64,000 nt of DNA from Mya arenaria (GCF_026914265.1 NC_069136.1:55283658-55347657), one strand, 5' to 3'. Counted from the first letter of the stretch, positions 45,651 to 58,333 are shown. Numbers and translations: made by a program. Notes: generated from the letters alone by a model not told the origin.

Positions 45651-45924
45651 TTACCAAAACAAATTTCAGTGGCCTCATATGATGAGCTTAAAATGATAAA
45701 ATGTTTATGTCAGTCAAATACTCAATGCAACACTCTTGCTGTCGTTGCAACAATGCGCATATATCATGTTCAATATTTAATAAATGTCAAGCATAAGAAA
45801 ATTGCTACAATAAGCAAACAAAACGAATGTATAAATCATTGAATTAACAAACTAACTTCTCTATTTAAGAACTGATGTAGTAATTGTTCTAAAGCTATTA
45901 ATACACACCATAAACTACAGTGTA

Positions 45925-47829
45925 CAGGCGCGTAGGAAGGAAATTGACATTGGGGCCGTAGAAAGGGGTGGGCTGGTGAGGGGTGTCCCCTCCCGTCAAG
46001 ATTTTTTTTTCAATTTTAAGCATTGAAAGACTCGATTTCCAGTTAGTTCAGGTTTTATTTTCATGTTTTATCTAAACCTTTTTTCGGTTAAAATAACATT
46101 ATGAGCAACAGCGACATATTAATTATTGTGCAATCTTAAATTATTCTAAACGCCAGCATCATTTACTTTGAAATACTCATATTTGCACAGTCTCACAATG
46201 TATGTCAATAACAAATTAGCACAGTTTACCTCTTCATGGTGAAGCCACGAATGACTATGGAACCATTGCGAGTTGAATGCACCGTGTTCAGTGTTTTAGT
46301 GCCAAAAGATTTAAAACTTTAGGCAGATTTGGAACGTCCATTCTAAACTTTAATTTGAGGCGTTTGAACAAATACAATTGCTGGCTATTTAATGACAAAT
46401 CTATTTTAACGAGTAATTGCAATTATCATAATCAACTGCAGTTTTTGAAACATCAAAAACGATACAAATAATTATTGTCGTATTGCCTCTTCTTCCACTT
46501 ACCCGTCTTTAATAATCTGCCGATTGTTTTCACGCCATTCACCAGGAGCATTTTTCACAAGGTAGTCCATCGGACTACTGGATCTAAAATCCAGGTAGTC
46601 CAGCAAAAATTCTGATAGTCCAAAAAATACAAGCCTGCAACGGATTCCTTCAGTGAGAGATCGTTGCTAAGTTACGGCACAAATGACAGGTCATCCTACT
46701 GGTCAGCACTATTTGATAATTGATATTGGCATCCTACTATTCAGTTGTTAATCTATTAAAACGACATACAATAATGCTTTAAAAATATAATGAAATTAAT
46801 TCCCAAAATGTTATTAATTAATTGGGATAAGATAAGAATTGTTATTGGCCCTAACTTCAATGTATAAAATGTTACGACATTTTGGCGCGAAAATTAACGC
46901 ACACAATTTCTGCCGTCGTCTGCACTTAACTGACATTTTGAGCAGTATGATTATTTTTTAAGCTGCTCTTCTAAAAGCCAGTTAAAATATTTCACAAGCC
47001 ATATAAAATGTTCCTTCTGTCTGCTTTATCAAAACACCGACATTTGACAATACTCTAAACGATAAATAAATAACCATGACGTATTTTCAGAAAATCTAAA
47101 AATAGTAACAACAATCAAGTTTTTGCTAATATCGTATCTATCATAGTTTCTGACTGAAAATGCAAGGGATCTAGAAATTCTACCTCATTTTAAATCCAAA
47201 TCTACCACGCTGACACTGGCAGACTTTCACGTGTCTGACGATTAAAACACACCATACAGTGCAAAATGTTTTTTCCCTTTCTAAATAAAGACATTCTACA
47301 GACTGGTTTAAATATTGATCGAAAGGCTATACGAATTGCGCGCGAAACTCGCTTAACAGTCCAGGTTGTCCGGAACTGCTCGGCCATCTTCGGCAAACTT
47401 TAGAATGAGTATTTACCGGTGATACTCAGCTTTTTAAAATTTTTAATAACATGTTTTACGCAAGTTTAAACATAATGAATATTTTATGCTCAATTACCTG
47501 ATGTCATATTTACTTTTTCTAGTAGTCCGACGGACTATTGACTTAAAATTTCTTGTAGTCCGAGCACAAAACTGGTAGTCTCGGACTACCGGACTACCGT
47601 TAGTGTCGAACCCTGCATTCACACACCAATATGCTAGATGTTCACAGGTTTAATTATGACATGGTGACCTGTTCATTCAATATCGTGTCAGACGAGCATT
47701 GATCCATATGCGCGTAGCTTTATTTAAAATACGATAATAAGAAAATCGGTAACAAATATTCGCGGGCCCATTGCCGTTACTAGCCAGAATATTGGGGCCG
47801 CGGGCGCAGCCCGAGCTCCTACGCGCCTG
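45925..47829. mobile_element. 1.9-kb inverted-repeat element nested in the larger one
   Basis: The left end is CAGGCGCGTAGGA and the right end its inverse TCCTACGCGCCTG. Both are flanked by GTGTA (45920-45924 and 47830-47834), a 5-bp target duplication. CAGG-CGTAG ends recall hAT-like elements, but those make 8-bp duplications. A pair of ~65-bp direct repeats rich in 'gtagtcc' and 'cggacta' lies inside (46557-46621 and 47518-47590). No transposase was recognised. Confidence 0.7.
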
Positions 47830-48415
47830 GTGTAATTTTAAATAAAGAAAAATGCTATTGTTTTTATACATTTGTAAAAGATTGTGCCCGTTTTATATAG
47901 TCTTTGTTAATTTATGCTTTTTTGGCCGCCATATTGGATGCCATCTTGGTAAATATGTGTCTTTATAATGCTATTATGATACCTACATTGCATAAATACA
48001 TGGTTAAGTTAAATCAAGATGCATGTGCATAAAAATTGATGGTATTCACAACGAAACCTCTCTCAATTATCAATTATTTTAGTTTGGCGGCCATTTTAGA
48101 CGCCATGATGGGCTAAACATGGTATGAAATATTTTAGAATTGATCGGTTTGCAATATAAATGCTTTATGGTATAGTTTTGCACAGGAATCGAATCATTAA
48201 AACAAAATAACGAGTTAATTGGTGATATGGTTAAATTTGGCGGCCATCTTCGACGCCATCTTAAATATCTCGATTTCCCCAAGGGTGGCGCGAGGCCATC
48301 AAACAGATTCCTTAACTGGAGGGTCAAAGCTACTTAAAAACCCCAAAATATTTTCTATACACTCCGATGCAAGGTACTCGACTTCCGCTGCCGGACTACA
48401 GTACTGCTAGAAGAA

Positions 48416-49612
48416 TAGAAAAAATGAAACGCTTTTTTAAGGTTGTCGATTAGTACAGTCGGTACCCCTCATGGGGTGCACTGGTTCATATTTTTTTCCT
48501 TACGAAAAATGGTTGTAAAATGATTTCATAGATATTTAGCTTTATATTTCACTAAATTTACAATGCCATTAAATGTCTGCAATTAATGATTATCTGAATA
48601 GTTTTTATGCTCTATTATTCACAAATGACTTTAACGCAATAAGAAAATTAGCAGTGTAAATATTTCATCTTATTAATTGTATCAAGGAATAAGAATAATT
48701 AGACTTTTTGTACACGTTTTCATTTCATGTATTAATTTACTATAACACAACTATAAGCATTACGTATGATGTTTACTATTTTGAAATGAATATTGGGCTG
48801 GAGGCCTATTATATTCACAAAATCAATTCTTAACTTGACTTGTCATCTAGTATATTCTATGTGTATTGGCAATGTTCCAATTTAAAATGCTAATAAAAAT
48901 TTGACTTGACAAGCATATTTTTGCATTGGTTACAACTACCATAAGATCTACCTGTTTTCATGTTTTTTGATGTTCGATATATAAACAGAGAGTCTAAAAA
49001 CGACCCTGACGTCAAAACGGCAGGTGTTACCAAAAAAAGAATTGCATTAGGCCACACCAATTTATTTTTTGTCCTATTGAATTTGGCCGAAAATTATTCG
49101 GAGCGGGCGAATGAATTTTTTATTTTTTTTGGTACATATTGACCATTTTATTTTATTTTATTTCATTTTTTGGGAGGGGGGGGGGGGGGGTGATGCAACT
49201 TAGTATCGCAGGTAAGTGGATATAAAAGGCAGTTTTCGTATGCTCAATTCTTATTTTAATTCCGAATCATGATTCTTTTTATTTCCAACTATATATAAGA
49301 ATATGGAAGCGGTCCGAGTTAACAAATATCTTGGCAGTTTTGAAAGAATAGAGCTGAGCAGTAAATCCATCGAACAAACATTTTTGTTTATAATAATTTA
49401 GTCTAGTGCCACATACGTCTCCATATTAATTGGGTAAAAAGTAAAAAAAAACTACTTGTACTTTACCTGCCAGATTTATTTGAGAACTGATATCTGAATC
49501 TAAACCACGACGAACAGTTGCTATGTGGTTATAACCTGTCGCTTCTTGTGCTACAGCGGCTGAGTTTGATCATACAAGTAAAGTCATAGGATATTCATGA
49601 CATGCAAATGCC
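48416..49612. other. Intergenic, nothing recognised
   Basis: AT-rich; a G homopolymer at 49173-49190. No gene or element ends. Confidence 0.4.
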
Positions 49613-49973
49613 GCATTCGGAACTCCTCGGCCATTTTCAATCAAAGGCAACCTCGGATGTATGCCGGTACATCAGTAGAAGTAGTTCGTTATTTTTAAAA
49701 CAACAGCATCAGTTCGTTGTTGTGTTTTAACGTGTATTTTGTATTTTACTTCAGTAAAAGTTAAAATTGATTACCAGTGAAGTGTATAGTTGCATAAATA
49801 ATTAAGATTCCCGAGAGTAAAGTCATGAAGTTAAACATTTTTACTTGACTGAAATTAGTACACGATCTATATACTTGCAGCGTAGTTAAATGTAAAAAAT
49901 TCTGACATCGTAAACCGTCCATTTAGACCCGAGATTGTTTTCGATGGACAATGGCCGAGAAGTTCCGAATGGC
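49613..49973. repeat. GGCCATT inverted-repeat element, copy 4 (best preserved)
   Basis: The left end 'gcattcggaactcctcggcc' and right end 'ggccgagaagttccgaatgg' are inverted repeats of about 42 bp, including the CAACCTCGG / CCGAGATTG inner block. It is 361 bp, non-coding, and lies 300 bp upstream of the secreted-protein gene. Confidence 0.85.
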
Positions 49974-50270
49974 AATTGCCGACTTCGTTTTTTTAGATAT
50001 CCCCCAATGCAACCGAGGCAGGTCTTTACGTATTTTAAAGTATTTTTTTTCATTTTCAAAACAGCTTTAAACAGCTGCTTTTATTTCTAAAAGCATAGAA
50101 CACGTCACTGACATTTATATTTTGTTTATTTTAGATAACAAGTTTGGCATTTGAAGATGTACATATCATGCCAGTAAATTATCCTATCAAAATACCAGTT
50201 TGCCAATTGCAAGACTCTGTTTAAAACCTGGACTAACATTCGTGTGATCAGTTTGTCATAAACACAAGCT

Positions 50271-50543
50271 ATGGAATTCGTAATGTGGACGTGTATATTG
50301 TTAATGCTAGGTTGTATAAGGGTTGTTCACTGTGCGGAGCCACATCCCTGTGCATGCCACGAGAACAACTTGAAAGCAAGTTGGTTTAGCCAGTATTTAT
50401 TTAAGATACTTATACATAAATCTTGTAAATAACGTATAAACATATAATATGATAAAGAGCTAGCTAGGTTAACATTGTTTTAAAGGCTCTCTTCTTGCAA
50501 GTTTTCATAGCTGTAGTGATAATAGTTGTATATTATATGCTTT

Positions 50544-50616
<73 letters not shown>

Positions 50617-50690
50617 ACATCATCATCATCATCATCATCATCATCAACATCATCATCATCATCATCATCATCAACAACATCAGCATCATC

Positions 50691-50722
<32 letters not shown>

Positions 50723-53700
50723 CATCATCATCATTATCATCATCATCAACATCATCATCATTATCATCATCATCATCATCATGAAATACAACATTAGAGC
50801 CCTTTAATATATAATAACGACTTGATTCTACATTTTTAGCACTTGTCACTTTGAAGGACCTTAAAAGTTCAAGGACCAAAACATAAATTGTTCATTACTG
50901 TTAAGCTTAAAGGGGCACTAGTAAGCATACATAATACATACGTCCTTTGAAACAAGTTTACGTGTAAGAAGGAGTAAAGCAAAATTTTAAACAAGGATTT
51001 TGTCAGATTTGACTAAAAAAGCATTGGGTTTTAATAAGTGCGGAAAATTCTTGGTTGTGATTGCTTCCTTGTAAGGAAGTATATTAATAACAATTGTAAC
51101 CTGGAACCTACAATATTTTTCACGATTTTATTGAACATTTTTCTTATTTAAAATAAGAAATTAAGAACCCACAATGCATTATTATTTGTGCACGCTGGAG
51201 CATTTTGACACAAAAACATTCATTATGCAGATATTACACCAAAATAAGTTGCAAAGGTGTGTTTTACTCTCAACGTATCAATTCTTTTAGATGTTTATTT
51301 TTTTAAATAAATTCGTTATTTGATCGCGAGGAAAACACACACACCTTTGTTATAGTTTTTAGAACTTTGAATGATCACAATGAAATTGAAACATCAAATC
51401 AAAGTACTGAAAGTACTGAAAACGGACGCAATGCAAGTCTTCCGTATTTCAAACTTATCTAACTTATCAAAATTGTATTCATAGTGTCTTATTCTATTTT
51501 TATCACGTTTTTGCGTAAAAGCTTACCAAAGTAAACACACAATCAAATTCTGTAACAAGAAACATACTTAAAAACACATAGAGAACTTTCAGTATACATA
51601 AGTGGATAATTGATAGATGGATATGTATGTTAACCTATATAAATGATTCCTTTTAAACATAGATAATTGAAAGAATAGCAGTTCTTGAAACGAAGCAAAA
51701 CACTCTTGAAGAGACGATATCAAGACAGCAACATGAGATCGACGGTAAACGTTATTTTCAATAACCTTCTAATAAAACAATTTTAACTAATATGTATTTC
51801 TATCGACATGGCAACCGTGACCTTATCAGTGTTTACATAATTATACATGCGTTTTCAGATATTTTGGTTGAGCGGTTTTTTTCTATTTCAAATAATAACT
51901 AGCTTTTTACATCCAGATTTGACGGAGAAGCAATGGGGATCTTGGTCGGAGTGGAGCGCATGCGTATTCAGGTGTACCGGAAGTGACGTAAATAATGGGC
52001 GAACTCAAACCAGAACGAGACTTCTAATTAAAGATAATATCGTCATTCGAAATGAAACTGAGCGACGCCCGTGTAATGCTGTGCAATATGCAGGTATACT
52101 TTATTTATTTTATTTGATCTGAAGTCTTAAGTATTAAAAAGATATTGCTTAAATTACACATCATGATTGTTCTATATTCGTCAAAATACTTATAAATAAT
52201 ATGCAGTTGGGTCGATAAACATTTAGATATATCTACAATACCAGATTCAGTCAATTATTCGGTCAATTTAAGGTATACAAGAATTAACACTTATAGTGCC
52301 AACAGTATGACAAAGAGTAAGAAACAATAAAGGAAAAAACACTTTATTTTCAGAAGGTTTTAGTCATATCGCTGATTTGATAACATAATTGAAATATTTG
52401 TAAAAACCACAAACTTAAAATCACTCGAAATATTCATGAGACATGCATCAAATGCATGATCATGATGTATAGATAATTCACATTCCTAAATACCCATAAA
52501 GCACACAGTTTTGGTTTTATACAATAAATTGTCGTGAAATATTTAATATTTGCGGTAAATATTTTCTAAAATTGTCCATTGTTTTTAATTGAATGTTACG
52601 TATTTATAAGAGGGACATTATATCAAATACGCACACATACCTTGTTCAGGCTGTGAGCGGTCCGAATGACCAGTACGGTGTGTCCTATGACTACCGTGAC
52701 CAGATGGCACAGGCAACATGTACTGCACTACTAGATACCAAAAATGGGCATGTGTACGCTGTGAGACGTGCATGCTCCAACCAGACTGTGCCGTGTGCAG
52801 AAGTCTGCTCAAGTCTAGGGTACGTTTCAATTTCACAAAAAAAGATTTCCCAGTGATGTTGTTCAATAATCCACACCCATTACATATATACAACACATAA
52901 TATAAATATTGTTAAAAATAAAAAATAAAATGAATAACAGATGCACATGTGATAACAAACCAAAACGTTTATACCAATGTTTGTAAAATTATAGTTTTGG
53001 AGTAATAATTTAAATAGTCTCGCGATGGTCCGATTATTTATAACCGATTAAATTCGATAATTGATCTATTTAAGATACTTCACATATATATCATTTGTAA
53101 TATTCCAAAGATTTTTACTCATTATTTAACACATATTTACTGGTGTTGAGGCTAGCAACAGATTAATATTTATCTTTGTCTAAGGCTTAACTTTTGAAAT
53201 TCTCACCTCGGATTTTCATGTATTTCAATGCTTTTTTGGATAACTGTGCTCTGATAAGCAAGAGCATAGGTATGTGTTAATGCATTTTTCACTCACGGTT
53301 TGGAAAATATTTTTGTTGACGGTCACAATATGACCTAAAAACCCGGAAGTCTTGATTTACTTAATTCATAAAACCGAATGTTTTTGAATATTTGAAAGAT
53401 CATATTTCATTATACACTGCATTAAAGCTTTCACCATGCCTCTCATAGTGAAGTGGCGGTTCGACCGGGGGTCATAGAGGGCCCGTGCCCCCCCCCCCCA
53501 CACACCCCCAGCGGGCAGGCAAGTAATGTTTTTTGGGCACATCTTCATTGATTGAACTGTACAAATAAGTTTTTTGTCACAATTTAAATTTTATAGAAGC
53601 ATTTGAGCATATAAACAACCTGATTATCGAGTTTAATATAGTATACGAAACGAAAAAGTCTCTTGAAAATGACATCAGGGCCCGCACATTCGATAAAATG

Positions 53701-55181
53701 AAAAATCGGCGCCGCATTTTACACAGACAGTCTGAGTGTAATTTTACTGTTTTCTGAATAAATCATGTACCAGAAATGTAAGTTGTTTTAAACTTTTAAC
53801 ATGTGCACATTAAATGTTCGTCATTGCTTTTAATAATGTCATTGTGTGTCAACAAGATATGTTAGTCCAAATAATTGTACGTTGACGGATTTGACGATTC
53901 GAAAAGTGGGTAGTTATTCCGATCGGGATTCCAGTTTAAAGCATATTACGTCCATGAAAACAAGAATTAATACTAGATAATGTTATTTTATATTAGTTCC
54001 ATACAAAAAAAAATATCCAACGAATAATTATGATTTTGATGGGGTTTTCGTCATTTCATTCTGTCAAAACATAACGATTTATACATAAAGAGCACCTGCA
54101 AGGCTGTAGTTCACAGTTTTACAATAATCGGATCACTTCGGCCATGGTCGAGTTGTTTGTATTTACGAGGACTATCTCGAATCTTGTCGGAGGTGGCCGA
54201 GGTATAACGATAAGGGTCGAGTTGTTCCGCTTGGCATAATTTTTGTCTGTGTCAGTCAAATTTCGTTTTATTGGAAAGATAATTCATGTGTGTTAATGCA
54301 TTTCAATCCTGTTTTGTGCAAAATACCCTTTCACTTAAGCGGTTAAATAGCAATATAAACATTTTATCCATTTCAAACATAAAACACTTTATAAATACAA
54401 TAACAATATAACACGTATATTATTTTAGACTACAAGATATGTGTGTGCATGTAACAAAAGTTTTAATTTAAAACGTTGCCGCGTTGAAACCTTCCATATC
54501 GGCCTTTATTATTTAGAGGTTAATACACGGCGTAGCCGGGCCGTTGAGTAATTTTTGGTCCGAGTAGTCGAGGGACATTATGAGCACGAGGGCCAATTTT
54601 CAATTAACGCCTGTTAATCCGTCGACCGAGGTTCGATTCCCCAAACCGGCAAGAAATCATCGTTGTTTCTGGAAAGGTTTTGATCTTAGATCAGTAAATG
54701 CTTTTTAATTCAATTGATCTGCCAAACATCATTGACAGTGAAGACAAATGTTAATTCCATGTCATTATGTGATTTAAATAATGCATTCAAAAAAGTTTGA
54801 TATGTTTATAATTAGTTGTGCCCCCATTTAGAAAGTTGAAAAACCCAATGTGGTTCGGTGACCTCAAACGCGACTTGAAACTGTTAAGGTAATGCGACAC
54901 GTTTCGCTAAGTTTATGTGCAAGAAGAAGTGCCTGAGATAAATTAAATTGAATGTTCTTTACCGACCATTATTACAGTAAGATAGTTTACTCATCTTGAC
55001 ATGGTACAATATAATTTCTTTCTTATTTTATAGCAAGACTTGTTTCAACTCTCTTCGAGTGTACAATCCCCTAACTTCACTACCATGGGGCGATACGGGA
55101 AAGTTAAGTGCACGCATGGTCCGGTACAACGGCTGCGGGGGATCGTTCTGTGGACCAAACTTCTGCTGCTGCCGCTCGTAA
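50271..55181 (+). CDS. Secreted coiled-coil / TSP1-like / cysteine-rich protein
   Basis: Five exons are visible: 50271-50375, 51663-51744, 51917-52093, 52650-52819 and 55034-55181. The first encodes a signal peptide (MEFVMWTCILLMLGCIRVVH, then CAEPHPCACHEN). The second encodes a coiled-coil segment (IIERIAVLETKQNTLEETIS). The third encodes a thrombospondin-type-1-like start WGSWSEWSAC with later cysteines. The fourth has YDYRDQMAQATCTALLD and CAEVCSSLG. The fifth ends NGCGGSFCGPNFCCCRS. The whole resembles the small secreted cysteine-rich proteins of bivalves; a role cannot be assigned. Intron 1 needs a GC donor (AAA|GCAAGT) to keep frame. Exon 3 ends one base into a codon while exon 4 as drawn begins in phase 0, so a small exon or a different exon-4 acceptor (for example near 52610) is missing from this model. 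Confidence 0.75.
50544..50783. repeat. (ATC)n microsatellite, ~240 bp
   Basis: About 80 ATC triplets with a few interruptions (AAC, AGC, ACC, ATT). It opens frames on both strands (poly-His, poly-Ile, poly-Asp, poly-Met), none of them real. It is in the first intron of the secreted-protein gene. Confidence 0.98.
53863..54432. mobile_element. TAGTC-ended inverted-repeat element, 570-bp copy
   Basis: TAGTCCAAATAATTGTACGT at the left and 'attattttagacta' at the right. It is flanked by a perfect 10-bp duplication CAAGATATGT (53853-53862 and 54433-54442). It lies in the fourth intron and is non-coding. Confidence 0.9.
54575..54655 (+). repeat. Possible tRNA-derived SINE fragment
   Basis: 'gaccgaggttcgattcccc' at 54622-54640 matches the tRNA B-box consensus, but no convincing A box lies at tRNA spacing before it. 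It may be a SINE remnant. Confidence 0.3.
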
Positions 55182-56689
55182 CCGAAACCAAGCGCATTTA
55201 ACCTGCTAATATAGTAGAAAAACACATTGAAATATAGCACTATTATTCGTACGTCACCATGTGTCACTTTGTACATGTATATAAATAGACCTTCAACATG
55301 TGTCAGACGTATTGGAACAACTATCAAGATACAAGCTACTGTCGTACTTTAATCACGTGTCATGTTAATAAAGTGTGTTTATTGGTTCCACACGGCAGCT
55401 TGTTAATTCACATTTTAACTAAGTTCATTGATGAATAACATTAAAAATGTCATTTCAAGTAAACGTTCTGGAAGCCGTTGCATCTGTTTATTTAATGATG
55501 TGCGCATATTCAAGGGCATTCACCGTAATTAATGACACAGCATCCTGTAATTTATCCATGGAAATGTATTTTCGAGAAACTAGATCAGAACATTCACCTT
55601 TTGTTTGGTGCATAAAGTGTGTGAGTACCACGTGATAAATTGCGTCAAAAATGCTACGTCGGAAAGCAATATATAGATTTGAAAAAAGACTTTAAACAAA
55701 GATATTTTCACTATTTTTTTACCAATTCAAATGAAACATAGCGCAGTCTATGCAGCTTACGGAGTCCTGCCATCGGTATTTTATCAAGTGGTCTACTCAC
55801 ACTGTAATCGCTTTGAGCAGGTTGAGTGCGCGCACACCAAAGGTTGGTGTCTATGTGTCATTCTAATTATATTCAATCACTACAATAGACAATACAATTC
55901 AATTGCATTACGTCCCTTTAATCATAAACTCTACTGCATGCATGTATTGATCGTTACAAACTGTTTACATGTGTACACTTTAATACAACTTGTTAATCGG
56001 ACTTCGCAGAGTAAATAAGTAATCAAAACTTTGTGTCTTTGATCATTTCATCCCCATCCCAAAGAATAATATAGTTGTCAAAACAACTTCCTATTAGCTA
56101 AACAAACATGTATATGATTCTGTTTTTGAATTCATTTCTTTTTAAGTGTCAAACTTCCTCCCAAAAGATTAAAGGATTCCACGATCCTGAATGAGGATTT
56201 ATTATCATTGTTGGACGGATGTTTCTTCGTTAAAATATCTTCTTTTTTTACATACTTTCACTCAAAATCTCTTCTAATTCAGCTCCCTTCCCCCATTTGA
56301 CCGTATAGCCAACGGAAGTTCCCGAACAAGTTCAGCTATTATCCATAGAAATAGACTTTCCCAAGCATGCCGGACAATGCCGAGGTAGTAACGATTGGTG
56401 TCTTAGCCAAGGTGGCGAGAATGAGAGGGCCGTTAGCAACATGTTTCCTTTCGGCAAGGGGCTGGTGAGCTCCGAAATGGAAAAGGAAAGTTTTGTGAAA
56501 AATCACATAAAAACTCCTTTTCTATACAGAACAGTGTTGTCAACAAAAACATTTGCGAATGACGATATCAGCAAAGCCTGTATTTTTTTTAAATATCAAC
56601 CGAAGGTTGAATTATGTAAATGAGTGTATCCATAACAAATGGTGAAAAAAAAATCAAATGATCTTACGGTGAAATTCCATTATGGTTAA
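55182..56689. other. Intergenic, 3' of the secreted-protein gene
   Basis: It contains the likely 3' UTR. A 'gttaataaagtg' polyadenylation-like AATAAA is at 55366-55371. A GGCCGAG-family motif ('gccgaggtagtaacgattgg') is at 56379. No gene was recognised. Confidence 0.4.
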
Positions 56690-57620
56690 CCTCTAAGTTT
56701 GGCCTTATACTTTAGGGTAGGGACTTGGGTCATTCGTGCAACACATGGTCTTTATGTGCCGAACACATGTGACATGCTATTTGAAAATCTCTTTGTGCTC
56801 AACAAAGTTACAACCCGGACAAAATCACCTATATAATATGTGAATGTATTATTATAAACTTCATTAAACGTCAAAATGTAACTTTAACCTTCTATGCAGG
56901 GACATGGGTCTAGCACGCGACACGTGATTTTATGTTTCAAAAATCCGTGTCAGGTTATTTCAGAACCCCCTGTGCATGCCGAAACGACCGAATATTATGT
57001 ATGTGCATATGTGCAACATTCAATAATGATTAGCCTATAAATCTGAACTTGACCTTTAGGGTAGAGACGTGGGTCTTGCGCGTGGCATGTCGTTATTGTG
57101 TGTCTAACATATGTTCCAGGTTATACAGCTTGGGCATAACACATACACTCTATGCCCATACATACAGAATTCCATTATAATTGACCTCTATGTGTGACTT
57201 TGACCTTCGGGTAGGGACGTGGGCTTGCATACGGCACGTGGCCTTTGTGTGCCAAACATCTGTGCCAGGTTAATCCAGAATCGCATCGTGCAGTATTAAG
57301 TTACAGCCTGGCCACGACCACTTACCAAATTCCATGTGCATTTATGCACTATTCCATAATGATTAACATTTAAGTGAGACATTGACCTTAGAGGTGGGAA
57401 CGATGGGTCATGCACGCGACACGTCGTCACTGTAAGCCGAAAACGTGTGGCATGTTATTTGATGCATGACAAAATTACAGCGCGGACAAAACCACCTTAA
57501 CTCTGCAACCATGCTATAATTCATGGTCGCCTTTTATGGCAGAATTCCATTATTATTAACCTCTATGAGAGACCTAGACGCTCGGGGTAGGAACGTGGGC
57601 CTTGCGCGTGACACGTTGCC
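56690..57620. repeat. Degenerate tandem array, ~150-190-bp unit
   Basis: The phrase 'gaccttcgggtagggacgtgggtc' and variants recur near 56690, 56878, 57043, 57191, 57374 and 57566, followed each time by 'acacgt' and 'catgtgacatg'-like words. Spacing and sequence vary widely, so the array is old. Confidence 0.75.
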
Positions 57621-58009
57621 TGGATGGTACTTATATAGCGTAAAACATGTGAAGTACATGTAAAACGGCTTAAACAACATCAAACATGACATCGAACACA
57701 TTTTCTACGAATGATTTGAACTTCATGAAATAGATATGTCATGGCAACATGTTATCAAACCTCTGAAAGGGCACTAAAAGGGTTGGACTTGATAGATGCA
57801 TTCTGTTTTCACTGATTTCAATGCATTATTATATTTTACTCATTTGACCTTAAATGAACAATAAAAGCGTATGATTTGTGAGCAGATAAAAATAAATAAA
57901 AATAGGTTGACATTGTAACAACTATATAATGTCGGCAGCTTCATTAAGTTTCACTCTCATCTTGTTATTATTCATGAATAATTCGAGAGGATAAATAGTG
58001 GGGGCATGC

Positions 58010-58333
58010 TTAAAGGCCTAGTTTAAGCCTTCTATAAGTGACCCCCCCCCCCCCGAAAAAACAACAACAAAAAACAAAAAAAACAAAACCGTGTATTTGT
58101 ACACAACCTCTGTTAATTGATCTTAATCTAATTGCCAAATTAACTTATCAAATCTTCGATCTGAGTATCTATCTGTGCAGTTTGGGATATTTTAAGATAG
58201 AAATGGACCCTAAATGGCCCTGAGCCAATAAACGAATTCACAGGAAATTGGCCCTTACTGTGACACCAGTGCAATTAGCAGGATATGCACAGCAGGGGAT
58301 TATCATGCCAAACATTCCTTAAACTAGGCCTTT
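58010..58333. repeat. TTAA-type AGGCCTAGTTTAAG element, copy 2
   Basis: Near-identical to 14587-14892 across its length. The left TTAA is intact; the right flank is changed. The poly-C tract near 58043 is followed by an A-rich run unique to this copy. Confidence 0.85.

Larger units (their letters stand above)
42930..48415. mobile_element. Decayed ~5.5-kb element with ~500-bp inverted repeats
   Basis: The left arm (about 42935-43430) and right arm (about 47925-48410) are inverted copies over some 500 bp. They share 'gtccggcag' near the tip, 'gcatcggagtgta', 'cccttggggaaatcgagata' and several 'atggccgccaa' blocks. Inside are protein remnants of an unnamed invertebrate family (43700-45650) and a second element (45925-47829). 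Long inverted arms point to a DNA transposon. The superfamily is not identified and no clear target duplication was found. It is clearly dead. Confidence 0.75.

Noticed and set aside
50480-50879. Long overlapping frames on both strands (poly-His, poly-Ile, poly-Asp, poly-Met)
   Set aside because: They are all readings of one (ATC)n microsatellite in an intron.
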